Shown: positions 18,508-27,061 of the stretch, one piece after another | Layout: the number at the start of each line of letters is the position of its first letter | Numbering within the stretch: position 1 is the stretch's first letter | Assembly (NCBI GenBank): GCA_014382445.1 | Contig: JACNJS010000091.1 | Location: 1 to 64,000, forward strand | DNA: 64,000 bases | Direction of reading: 5' to 3' | Origin: Bacteroidota bacterium | GTDB taxonomy: Bacteria > Bacteroidota > Bacteroidia > Bacteroidales > F082 | Program-made: the position numbers and the translations under genes | The notes under the pieces: model-generated | What the model saw: only the letters and a program-made list of their open reading frames with translations | Databases searched by the model: none | What the model was told of the DNA's origin: nothing

Positions 18508-19254
18508 ATGAACTTATTAAAAGGAAAAACTGCTTTAATTACTGGTGCAGCCAGGGGTATAGGAAAAGCAATCGCAATGAAATTTGCCAGCGAAGGTGCT
18601 AATGTTGCATTTTCGGATCTTAGCTATGATGAAAATATGGTAGCGACAGAAGCTGAACTAAATGCACTTGGAATTAAAGCCATAGGATATGCCTCCAATG
18701 CTGCGTCTTTTGAAGATAGTGAAAAGTTGATTGAGACAGTTGTTGCTGATTTTGAGAGAATTGATATATTGGTTAATAATGCTGGAATTACTCGCGATAA
18801 CCTGCTAATGAGAATGAAGGAGCAAGATTGGGATATGGTACTAACTGTTAACCTAAAATCAGCATTCAATCTTACAAAAGCTGTACAGCGTATTATGATG
18901 AAACAAAGAAGTGGCTCTATTATAAACATGAGTTCGGTAGTTGGAGTAAGCGGAAATGCTGGTCAGTCGAATTATTCAGCATCAAAAGCTGGAATGATTG
19001 GATTTACAAAATCGATTGCACAAGAGCTGGGTTCACGAAATATTCGCTGTAATGCCATCGCGCCTGGGTTTATAGAAACTGACATGACTCATAAATTAAG
19101 TGAAGAAGTCCGTGAAACCTGGATTCAATCTATCCCCCTTCGTCGTTCCGGTAAACCCGATGATGTAGCCGATGTTGCTACTTTTCTTGCTTCCGAATTA
19201 TCTTCCTATGTTTCAGGTCAGGTGATTAACGTTTGTGGTGGAATGGATACGTAA
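18508..19254 (+). CDS. fabG: 3-oxoacyl-[acyl-carrier-protein] reductase
   Basis: 248 residues, the standard length. It reduces 3-oxoacyl-ACP with NADPH in fatty-acid elongation in the cytosol. It is a classical short-chain dehydrogenase: the nucleotide motif TGAARGIG at 12-19, NNAG at 90-93, catalytic Ser143, Tyr156 and Lys160 (MSSVVGVSGNAGQSNYSASK), and the C-terminal VINVCGGMDT. The ATG at 18508 is preferred over the in-frame TTG at 18481 because it gives the canonical N-terminus MNLLKGKTALITG and follows a promoter element. It is not clustered with other fatty-acid genes here; other SDR activities cannot be excluded. Confidence 0.93.
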   Translation: MNLLKGKTALITGAARGIGKAIAMKFASEGANVAFSDLSYDENMVATEAELNALGIKAIGYASNAASFEDSEKLIETVVADFERIDILVNNAGITRDNLLMRMKEQDWDMVLTVNLKSAFNLTKAVQRIMMKQRSGSIINMSSVVGVSGNAGQSNYSASKAGMIGFTKSIAQELGSRNIRCNAIAPGFIETDMTHKLSEEVRETWIQSIPLRRSGKPDDVADVATFLASELSSYVSGQVINVCGGMDT

Positions 19255-19327
19255 TGATTGGATAATTAGATAATTTGATGATTGGATGATTTGATAATTT
19301 GATGATTAATGACCAATGACCAAATGA
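19255..19327. repeat. Degenerate GAT/TTGAT short-unit repeat
   Basis: The gap between fabG and the next gene is made of variants of GATAATTTGATGATTGGATG and then two near-copies of AATGACCA. It has the character of slipped-strand low-complexity DNA and lies in the leader of the following gene. Confidence 0.6.
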
Positions 19328-19339
19328 TCAATAAAAACT

Positions 19340-21424
19340 ATGACTGAGTTAATTTTTTCATATTCTTGGTGGACAATCTTATTAGTTATTTTCACAGGAC
19401 TAGTTTATGCAGCAATATTATATGTAAAAAATCCACTAAACAAATTAAGTTATTTCCTTACCGTTGTTTTGTTTATCCTTCGGTTTTTTTTAGTGGCTCT
19501 TCTGTCATTTTTACTACTTTCTCCTACTATTAAAACTAAGAAAAAGCAAATTGAGAAACCAATCATAATATTTGGTCAGGATAATTCAAGATCAATTTTA
19601 ATGTGTAAAGATTCGTTGTATCATACTGATACACTTATACATAGGCTGGCTGGCTTAATGACTAAGCTAAGGCAGAAAAATGATGTTGAAAGTTATATCT
19701 TTGGTAACAAGGTGAAAGCAGGCAATCATCCCGATTACAGTGATAACACATCAAATTATTCTGACTTTTTTAAAAATATAAAGCTAAATTATATAGGCCT
19801 TAATGTAGGCGCAGTAATACTTGTTGGAGATGGAATTATTAATAACGGAATTGATCCTGTTTATTCTGCATCTGATATTACCTACCCTATTTTTACAATA
19901 GCTCTTGGCGATACTATTCAAACCAAAGATATTAAGATTGAGGATGTAAGACATAATTCAATTGTTTATTCAGGAGATATTTTTCCTTTGGAAGTTAGTT
20001 TGTCTGCCAACATCCTTAAAGGAAAAAAGGCTTTTATTAAATTATTAGAGAATAATAAAGTAATAGCTCAAAAAGAGGAATTAATTTCTACTGATAATTA
20101 CAGAAAGTCTGTTACATTCAGTGTTGAAACTGAGAATGCTGGAAAAAGACGTTATGTATTAGCAGTTGAACCTGTTACAGGAGAAACGAATTTTGAAAAT
20201 AATGTTAGAAATATCTTTATTGATGTACTTAACAGCCGACAAAAAATCTTAATATTGGCATATGCTCCACATCCTGATGTTGGAGCAATTAAGCAAAGTC
20301 TTAGTAAGAACAAAAACTATCAGGTTGAAACAGAATATATAAACAGCTTCAATAAAGATGTTAATGAGTTTGATCTGGTAATACTACATCAACTTCCTTC
20401 AAAGAAGAATGCGGGGATCAGGTTATTGAAGAATTTATCTGATACTGAATTACCTGTACTATTTATTCTTGGCAATCAAAGTCAAATATCAGTGTTTAAC
20501 AATCATTTTGTAGGTCTTAATATAAGTTCAGCGGTTGGTAGCACAGTTTCGGCTCAATTCGAATTCAATAATACATTTGCTTTTTTTTCATTTAATGATG
20601 ATTTCACAACTCAGTTGTCATCTCTTCCTCCTTTATCAGTTCCTCTTGGTAATTACAGTTTAGCGCCTGGAGCAGAGGTTTTTGGTTGGCAGCGCATTAA
20701 CAACATACGTACTAATTTCCCATTAATTGCATTTTATCAAAATATTGGCGTTAAAAGCGGTGTGATTTGCGGAGAAGGTTTGTGGTTATGGAGGATGCAG
20801 GATAATTTGAAGTACGATAACACTTTAGCTATAGATGCTTTTTTAAATAAAGCGGTGATGTTCCTGATTGCTAATACGGATAAGCGACAATTCAAGATCA
20901 ACACCAAAGGAGAATACGATTGCAGGTTAGATGTAATATTGAATGCCGAACTTTATAATCAGTCTTTGGAACCTGATAACTCTTCTGAGGTGAGATTAAC
21001 GCTAACTAACGAAAACAATGAAAAGTTCAATTTTGTTTTTTCACCATATAATGATTATTACAAACTTAACCTGAATAAATTGCCTGTTGGAGTATATCAT
21101 TATCAGTCATCTGTTAAACTTGGGAAAAATAATTTTGATGATTCCGGTGAGTTTATTGTGCAACAACTTGATAATGAAAGCAGAAATCTAAATGCAGATC
21201 ACAACATGCTTAACAGGTTGGCAAGCGAACATGATGGTGAAATGTACTACCCTGATAATATTAATGATCTATTCACTAATCTGCAGGGACGTAACGAAAT
21301 GACATCCAAAATACATTATGAGGATAAATTTATAGCATTGAATTCAGTACTGTATATCCTAATCCTATTAATTTTCCTTCTGTCGGTTGAGTGGTTTCTA
21401 AGAAAATTCTTTGGGAGCTACTAA
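19340..21424 (+). CDS. Membrane-anchored protein with VWA-like/GATase-like periplasmic region
   Basis: 694 residues. Two N-terminal membrane helices (about 10-28 and 38-62, ending LLLSPTIKTKKKQ), a large soluble part, and a C-terminal helix (about 668-685, LNSVLYILILLIFLLSVEWF). The soluble part starts with IIIFGQDNSRSIL and later GAVILVGDGIINNG, where a VWA-type fold would have DxS and a hydrophobic strand ending in D-G. Middle segments (FDLVILHQLPSKK) resemble glutamine-amidotransferase-like folds. Proteins of this layout are common and mostly uncharacterised in Bacteroidota; some resemble BatA-type membrane proteins. Function is unknown. The next gene starts 22 bases downstream. Confidence 0.6.
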   Translation: MTELIFSYSWWTILLVIFTGLVYAAILYVKNPLNKLSYFLTVVLFILRFFLVALLSFLLLSPTIKTKKKQIEKPIIIFGQDNSRSILMCKDSLYHTDTLIHRLAGLMTKLRQKNDVESYIFGNKVKAGNHPDYSDNTSNYSDFFKNIKLNYIGLNVGAVILVGDGIINNGIDPVYSASDITYPIFTIALGDTIQTKDIKIEDVRHNSIVYSGDIFPLEVSLSANILKGKKAFIKLLENNKVIAQKEELISTDNYRKSVTFSVETENAGKRRYVLAVEPVTGETNFENNVRNIFIDVLNSRQKILILAYAPHPDVGAIKQSLSKNKNYQVETEYINSFNKDVNEFDLVILHQLPSKKNAGIRLLKNLSDTELPVLFILGNQSQISVFNNHFVGLNISSAVGSTVSAQFEFNNTFAFFSFNDDFTTQLSSLPPLSVPLGNYSLAPGAEVFGWQRINNIRTNFPLIAFYQNIGVKSGVICGEGLWLWRMQDNLKYDNTLAIDAFLNKAVMFLIANTDKRQFKINTKGEYDCRLDVILNAELYNQSLEPDNSSEVRLTLTNENNEKFNFVFSPYNDYYKLNLNKLPVGVYHYQSSVKLGKNNFDDSGEFIVQQLDNESRNLNADHNMLNRLASEHDGEMYYPDNINDLFTNLQGRNEMTSKIHYEDKFIALNSVLYILILLIFLLSVEWFLRKFFGSY

Positions 21425-21446
21425 TTAATTCATAAAAAATTACAAA

Positions 21447-22691
21447 ATGACTCAAACTCTTTTTTGGCTTATAATTGGGATAATTATATTTGATTATCTG
21501 TTGGAAAAATTCCTGGATTATCTCAACTATAATAATATGCAGGAAAAAATCCCCGATGAATTGTCTGGTATTTATAACGAAGAAAAATATCGTAAATCAC
21601 AAAATTATGGAAAAGTTAACATTGGTTTTTCGATGGTTACAGGAACCTTTTTTTTTATTATAATTATGTTGTTGTTGTTTACACAGGGGTTTGCATTTTT
21701 GGATAACTATGTAAGCAACATTACGCAAAATGAATATCTGAGGGCATTACTTTTTTTCGGTATTTTAGGTTTGGGTATGGATATTATATCGCTGCCTTTT
21801 CAAATTTACGGAACCTTTGTAATAGAGCAGAGGTTTGGCTTTAATAAAACAACGCCTTTAACTTTTATAACCGATAAACTTAAATCATGGTTGCTTGGTT
21901 TGGTAATTGGAGGTGGTTTATTGATGTTCATCATGTGGGCATGGAATGAAACCGGCAGCTGGTTTTGGTTAATTGTAATGGGTGGCTTAAGCTTTTTTAT
22001 GATTTTTATGACCATGTTCTATTCACGAATCATCGTCCCCTTGTTTAATAAACAAACTCCACTGGAAGAAGGTAACCTTAAGTCGGCAATTGTTGCTTTT
22101 TCTGTTAGAGCTGGTTTTAAAATTGATAATATTTTTTCAATTGACGGATCTAAACGAAGCACAAAGGCAAACGCATATTTTAGTGGTATGGGGCCTAAAA
22201 AGCGGATTGTATTGTATGATACCCTCATTAACGACCTGGCGGAGGACGAAATTGTTGCGGTACTTGCCCATGAAGTAGGTCATAATAAACTAAAACATGT
22301 TATTATCGGATTAATTATGTCGCTGGTACAAAGTGCCTTAATGATATGGCTACTATCAGTAGCCATAAGTAAACCGGAGCTATCCATGGCACTTGGTGCT
22401 TCATCTCCTAGTTTTTACATGGACCTTCTGGCTTTTGGTTTATTGTTTTCCCCAATATCAACCATATTAAGCATTATTTCAAATATTATTTCCAGAAAAC
22501 ATGAATATCAGGCTGATGCATTTGCTTCCGGGTATGGATATGGAGGTTCGCTGATAAGTGGTCTTATAAAACTATCGGTGGCAAACCTTAGCAACTTAAC
22601 CCCACATTGGTTGTATGTGTTTTTTAATTATTCACACCCCACATTATTGCAAAGGAAAGAGGCAGTTCGGAGGTCAGTAGTTAAAAGTTAA
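21447..22691 (+). CDS. M48 family zinc metalloprotease (Ste24/CAAX-protease-like)
   Basis: 414 residues with several membrane helices. The catalytic zinc motif is LAHEVGHNKLKH (two His and Glu) and the third ligand lies in RKHEYQADAFAS. It has an N-terminal Ste24-like domain with long helices (about 1-200) and a TKANAYFSG stretch before the catalytic helix, as in the CAAX-type M48A group. In bacteria without prenylated CAAX proteins, these integral proteases are thought to act in membrane-protein quality control (family knowledge). It begins 22 bases after the preceding membrane protein gene, so cotranscription is likely. Confidence 0.92.
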   Translation: MTQTLFWLIIGIIIFDYLLEKFLDYLNYNNMQEKIPDELSGIYNEEKYRKSQNYGKVNIGFSMVTGTFFFIIIMLLLFTQGFAFLDNYVSNITQNEYLRALLFFGILGLGMDIISLPFQIYGTFVIEQRFGFNKTTPLTFITDKLKSWLLGLVIGGGLLMFIMWAWNETGSWFWLIVMGGLSFFMIFMTMFYSRIIVPLFNKQTPLEEGNLKSAIVAFSVRAGFKIDNIFSIDGSKRSTKANAYFSGMGPKKRIVLYDTLINDLAEDEIVAVLAHEVGHNKLKHVIIGLIMSLVQSALMIWLLSVAISKPELSMALGASSPSFYMDLLAFGLLFSPISTILSIISNIISRKHEYQADAFASGYGYGGSLISGLIKLSVANLSNLTPHWLYVFFNYSHPTLLQRKEAVRRSVVKS

Positions 22692-22703
22692 GAAAAGTTT
22701 TAT

Positions 22704-23510
22704 TTAATAAAGTGCTTTCCTAATCCTAAAAAGAGCAGGTATTGTTTTTAATATTATAATTAAATCCTGCTTGGGGCTACCAACCATGGCATATTGATTG
22801 TCAAGCCGAATACGGTTTTCCGCTTTTAGTTTGTTGTCTTTGTGTACTTGCCACAAGCCGGTAATACCTGCGGGTGCTAAAAATCTATACGACCATTCAT
22901 CGGTTGTAAGCTTATCAGCTTCATAAAGCGGGATGGGCCGATTACCAACAATCGACATATCTCCTTTAAGCACGTTAATAAATTGAGGAAATTCGTCCAG
23001 GTTTGTATTTCGCAAAAATTTGCCAACTGTAGTTATTCTGGGGTCGTCCTTAACTTTAAAAAAAGTTGTTTCAAGTAGTCTTTCTCTTTTCTTTCTTAAA
23101 TACAAATTCTCACAAATCTCTATACCGTCAATAAATAACGAAGGTGAGCAGGGTTTTCCTAACTCGCATTCAGGACAATTTTCAATATTTATGAAACCAA
23201 CACTATTTTTTTTATGAGATATCAGATATTCGTTTAGCTCTGATAACCTTACCCTTTCTTTGTCGGCACCCTTATACATTGTCCTGAACTTATAAAACGT
23301 AAAAATGTCATAACCAGTACCTACCCTCTCTGATTTGAATAATAGTTGTCCTCTTGAGGTCAGTTTAATACTGATTATAATTAGAAGCAGAAAGGGAGAA
23401 AAAACAATTAAAGCTAAGGCAGAAAAAATAATATCAAATAATCTTTTTCCAAGCCCAATACGATAGTCGTTAAATTGGTGATCATTTTTGTAAGTCTTTT
23501 TACTTCCCAT
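22704..23510 (-). CDS. Monotopic sugar-phosphate transferase (initiating glycan synthesis) with Cys-rich insert
   Basis: 268 residues. One N-terminal hydrophobic hairpin (KRLFDIIFSALALIVFSPFL) precedes the bacterial sugar transferase domain (PF02397 type): FTFYKFRTM, the catalytic Asp-Glu in RNTNLDEFPQF, and NVLKGDMSIVGNRPIPLYE. It transfers a sugar phosphate to undecaprenyl phosphate to start an O-antigen, capsule or exopolysaccharide unit. The long N-terminal membrane/CoA-binding-like domain of WbaP is missing, as in small PGTs such as PglC. An insert of about 35 residues between the two motifs holds CPECELGKPCSP and ICENL, four Cys that could bind metal. No other glycan genes are adjacent. 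Confidence 0.88.
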   Translation of the reverse strand: MGSKKTYKNDHQFNDYRIGLGKRLFDIIFSALALIVFSPFLLLIIISIKLTSRGQLLFKSERVGTGYDIFTFYKFRTMYKGADKERVRLSELNEYLISHKKNSVGFINIENCPECELGKPCSPSLFIDGIEICENLYLRKKRERLLETTFFKVKDDPRITTVGKFLRNTNLDEFPQFINVLKGDMSIVGNRPIPLYEADKLTTDEWSYRFLAPAGITGLWQVHKDNKLKAENRIRLDNQYAMVGSPKQDLIIILKTIPALFRIRKALY

Positions 23511-23539
23511 GTGTCTCCGTTGATTATTATTCTAACTCC

Positions 23540-24580
23540 TTACTTAAAAAACATATTAATCTCAAAGCCAGCAGCCTTAAGTGTTTTTTCATTAGATTGG
23601 ATAAAAGTAATTATTTCGTCAATAGAAATGGAATAAGTTACTCCATAACTTATTAACTTATTATTGTGTACAAAAATATTTCCTTCATACGGTAATTTTA
23701 TTATGCTTCCATTCTTGTAATTCTCCTCAGGAATAAGAATATTTGATTCTTGAGCTGCCGAAGAAGAAGCTATGCCAATCAATTCAAAGTTTGGTATTCC
23801 ATCTCTTATAGCAAGAACAGGGCTGCCGCTAATACCTTTATTATAAAGAGCATCCATAACAAACACACTCTTTTTTACCTTCATAGTTAAACTTACGATT
23901 GCCCGTGTAACCATCAAAATACCAAGCGGATAACCCATTATATAAACAACACTTCCCCATTGAAGGTCATTTATACTACCGCGAGGATAATTCAGTGTAT
24001 AAACTTCCTCGCCATTATTGTTGGTCGTTTTTTTCATTAATAAAGCAATATCCTTTTCAATATCTATAGCGGCAATATTAATAGGATCACCTGAACCTAA
24101 ACTGCCAATATGATTTTGTTGCTTAATTTTAATAGAAACGGTTTGTATTTCGTTAACATCATCGTTATAATACGAAAATATACTATCATTAAAATCAATA
24201 ATATGTGCACAAGTTAAAAATCCAATAAGATCTTGATTGTTATATATTACCGATGCAGTTCCTGAAACAGATTCATGGGAAATAGTCCTAGTCGCCGAGT
24301 ATGCAACTAGTAATGAATCGTTGATATTTTTTTTGTTAATGTTACTGCCCTTTGGAAAATAATAAGTTGCATAAAACGCAAGGATATCAAGTTTTTTGAC
24401 AGTTTTGGAGATGTAATCTAACTCGCTTGAAACACTTTTCGAGGGAAATTCACTATCATATTTATTATCTGCTGCAAGTTCCGGTTGTTTATTAAGATTA
24501 GTTGTCCTGCAACCAAATAAAACTAGAGAAGCAAATAAGAAAAGAGTAATATTCCTTATAAACTTGATTGCTTTTTGCAT
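23540..24580 (-). CDS. Lipoprotein with trypsin-like serine protease fold
   Basis: 346 residues. A lipoprotein signal ends at LVLFGC (Cys24). The core resembles a trypsin-like protease: His in LTCAHIIDF, Asp in IDIEKDIALLM, Ser in YNKGISGSPVLA, in the correct order and spacing for a His-Asp-Ser triad. GTASVIYNNQDLIGF is the first strand. There is no PDZ domain. It should be attached to the inner face of the outer membrane or the cell surface. It ends 29 bases before the start of the sugar transferase gene on the same strand, so they may be cotranscribed. The substrate is unknown. Confidence 0.75.
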   Translation of the reverse strand: MQKAIKFIRNITLFLFASLVLFGCRTTNLNKQPELAADNKYDSEFPSKSVSSELDYISKTVKKLDILAFYATYYFPKGSNINKKNINDSLLVAYSATRTISHESVSGTASVIYNNQDLIGFLTCAHIIDFNDSIFSYYNDDVNEIQTVSIKIKQQNHIGSLGSGDPINIAAIDIEKDIALLMKKTTNNNGEEVYTLNYPRGSINDLQWGSVVYIMGYPLGILMVTRAIVSLTMKVKKSVFVMDALYNKGISGSPVLAIRDGIPNFELIGIASSSAAQESNILIPEENYKNGSIIKLPYEGNIFVHNNKLISYGVTYSISIDEIITFIQSNEKTLKAAGFEINMFFK

Positions 24581-24752
24581 CCTTAACTAATTGATTATAA
24601 AATATAAATTAATGCAATATTACATTAAAATCATGATATATTTTTTTATTTTCGCGTCATATTTAATAAAAGAGAGAGAAATACTAATAAAATCAAAAAA
24701 AAATAATCTCTTTTGTATTTTTTTATTCTAATAAAAACATAATTGAAAACGT

Positions 24753-25259
24753 ATGAAAGTTGGAAAGAACAAAGTAGTGACTTTGATATATACATTAAGA
24801 TTTGAGGATGTAAACGGTGAAATTATTCAGCAAGTGAATGAAGAGAGACCTTTTGTGCATTTATTTGGCAATGGAACATTATTACCTACGTTTGAAGCGA
24901 ATTTGAATTCTCTTGAACCGGAAACAGAATTTGAATTTAGTTTAGCACCCGAGGAAGGTTATGGTGAGTATAGCCAGGAGGCTATCATAGAGTTGGAAAA
25001 TAGCATTTTTGAAAAGGATGGTAAGATTGATGAAGAGCTTGTGAAAATTGGTAATATGATTACAATGCAAGATCAGGATGGCAATCCATTAGACGGGAGA
25101 GTGCTTGAAATTAAAACCGATAAAGTTGTGATGGATTTTAATCATTCACTTGCGGGCAAAAATCTCTTTTTCTCAGGTAAAGTGCTGGATGTTAGGGAAG
25201 CTTCAGATGAAGAACTTTCGCATAAACATGTTCATGGACCTGACGGACACCATCATTAA
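24753..25259 (+). CDS. FKBP-type peptidyl-prolyl isomerase, SlyD-like
   Basis: 168 residues, cytosolic. The FKBP domain is split by an insert-in-flap domain as in SlyD: VTLIYTLRFEDVNGEII at the start, FVHLFGNGTLLPTFEANL, the flap GYGEYSQEAIIELE, the chaperone insert (about 75-130) and VMDFNHSLAGKNLFFSGKVLDV at the end. The tail HKHVHGPDGHHH is His-rich, a metal-binding feature of SlyD. It catalyses proline isomerisation and acts as a chaperone. The tpiA gene starts 11 bases downstream. Confidence 0.92.
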   Translation: MKVGKNKVVTLIYTLRFEDVNGEIIQQVNEERPFVHLFGNGTLLPTFEANLNSLEPETEFEFSLAPEEGYGEYSQEAIIELENSIFEKDGKIDEELVKIGNMITMQDQDGNPLDGRVLEIKTDKVVMDFNHSLAGKNLFFSGKVLDVREASDEELSHKHVHGPDGHHH

Positions 25260-25270
25260 ATAACTACAAA

Positions 25271-26026
25271 ATGAGAAAAAAAATTGTTGTCGGCAACTGG
25301 AAAATGAATAATAATTTTCAGGAAGCCGAAGAATTAATAAGTACTATTGCAGACGATTTAGACGAAAAAGAGATAGTTTGTGAAGTTGTAATTTGCCCCC
25401 CCTCGTTATACCTTGAGATGGCATCAGATTATGCTGAAGAATCAGTATTATTCATTGCTGCTCAAAATGTTAGCAGTTTTGATAATGGTGCCTATACAGG
25501 CGAAATATCTGCATCAATGCTCTCAGAAATGGAAATTTCATATTGTATTGTAGGCCACAGTGAAAGGAGAAAGTATTTTAACGAAACTGATAGTCAGCTA
25601 GCAGAAAAAGTTAACCGTCTTCTCGATAACAATATAAAGCCAATTTTTTGTATAGGTGAACAATTAGATGAAAGAGAAAATGGCTTTCAATTTGATGTGG
25701 TTCGTAACCAGATGCAGAAAGGGTTATTTCATCTTAATAGTGATGAATTTTTAAATATTACTGTTGCGTATGAACCTGTTTGGGCAATAGGCACAGGGGT
25801 AGTTGCAACTCCTAATCAAGCTCAGGAAATGCATAGCTATATAAGAGGTTTGATAAGTGAAAAATACAATGATAGTACGGCTGAGGAAACTACAATTTTA
25901 TATGGTGGTAGTTGTAACTCGGATAATGCATCTATACTTTTTTCAAACAAAGATGTTGATGGTGGCCTTATTGGTGGCGCTTCACTTAAAGCTGATGAGT
26001 TTGTGAAAATAGTAATGAGTTGCTGA
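25271..26026 (+). CDS. tpiA: Triose-phosphate isomerase
   Basis: 251 residues, the standard length. It interconverts dihydroxyacetone phosphate and glyceraldehyde 3-phosphate in glycolysis. Key residues: Lys11 in VGNWKMNNN, His96 in VGHSERRKYF, and Glu168 in VAYEPVWAIGTG. The phosphate-binding loops LYGGSCNSDNA and DGGLIGGASL are present. It lies 11 bases after the SlyD-like gene and about 100 bases before prmA, all on the same strand. Confidence 0.98.
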   Translation: MRKKIVVGNWKMNNNFQEAEELISTIADDLDEKEIVCEVVICPPSLYLEMASDYAEESVLFIAAQNVSSFDNGAYTGEISASMLSEMEISYCIVGHSERRKYFNETDSQLAEKVNRLLDNNIKPIFCIGEQLDERENGFQFDVVRNQMQKGLFHLNSDEFLNITVAYEPVWAIGTGVVATPNQAQEMHSYIRGLISEKYNDSTAEETTILYGGSCNSDNASILFSNKDVDGGLIGGASLKADEFVKIVMSC

Positions 26027-26127
26027 TTTGTAGTATGTTGTAAGGTTATCAATTTGTCTGGTTATGAACCTCATTAATAACACTTACAATCCATCTGCAA
26101 AAACAAACTGACAACAAAACCCTAATA

Positions 26128-26961
26128 ATGAACTACTATCAAATAACGGCGCCATTACCTTCAACTGAGGCTAATACTGAAATTTTAATCGCAAGGCTAT
26201 CATTTATTGGTTTTGAGAGTTTTGAGGAACAATCAGAAATTATTATCGCATATATCCCTGAAAAAGAATTTGATAAGAATGAGTTGCTTGATATTGATTA
26301 TTGTCTTGAATGTGAAAATTCAGGAAAATTAAAAGTTGAATTGATTGTGGAAAAAAACTGGAACGAAGTTTGGGAAAGCAATTATCCTCCTGTTATTATT
26401 GTCGATAGGATTTTTGTTAGGGCATCTTTTCATGAAAGTATGCCATCAATTGATTATGAAATCGTAATTCAGCCAAAGATGGCTTTTGGAACGGCTCACC
26501 ACCATACTACTTCGTTAATGCTTGAGCTTATTCTTGAAAACAATTTCAATAGTAAAAAAGTGCTCGATATTGGCTGCGGTACAGGGGTACTGGCAATTAT
26601 GGCATCTATGAAAGGTGCTAAAACAGTTACAGCCATTGATATCGACAAGTGGTCGTACGAAAACACTTTAGAAAATGCTAAAATTAATAATATCAATAAT
26701 ATAACTGCTATTGAAGGTGGTGCTGAGTCTTTATCCGAAACGGATAATTACGATGTTATTCTTGCCAACATAAATAAAAATATTTTGTTGAGGGATATGA
26801 AAAATTATGCTCATGCATTAGCTGAAAATGGATATATTTATTTAAGTGGTTTTTACGTTAATGATTTATCAGATATTGAGGTTGAAGCTGGTAAGTATGG
26901 ACTTAAGATCGTTAATAACCTGGAAAATAATAATTGGGTAGCTGCCGTTTTAAGAAGGTAA
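26128..26961 (+). CDS. prmA: Ribosomal protein L11 methyltransferase
   Basis: 277 residues. It trimethylates ribosomal protein L11 using S-adenosylmethionine. The N-terminal substrate-binding region (about 1-115) is followed by the Rossmann methyltransferase core with AFGTAHHHTTSLML (the usual family motif is FGTGxHxTT), VLDIGCGTGVLAIMAS, a second acidic motif AIDIDKWSYEN, and NYDVILANINKNILL (family NPPY-like N-I-N). The match to PrmA is good in order and length. Confidence 0.93.
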   Translation: MNYYQITAPLPSTEANTEILIARLSFIGFESFEEQSEIIIAYIPEKEFDKNELLDIDYCLECENSGKLKVELIVEKNWNEVWESNYPPVIIVDRIFVRASFHESMPSIDYEIVIQPKMAFGTAHHHTTSLMLELILENNFNSKKVLDIGCGTGVLAIMASMKGAKTVTAIDIDKWSYENTLENAKINNINNITAIEGGAESLSETDNYDVILANINKNILLRDMKNYAHALAENGYIYLSGFYVNDLSDIEVEAGKYGLKIVNNLENNNWVAAVLRR

Positions 26962-27061
26962 GTTAAGAGCAAAAGATAGAGATAATAATTGGATTGATAC
27001 AGATCATATCTAAAACCGTATTAAACAATCATTGCATAATATATAACATATAACTTCGCAC

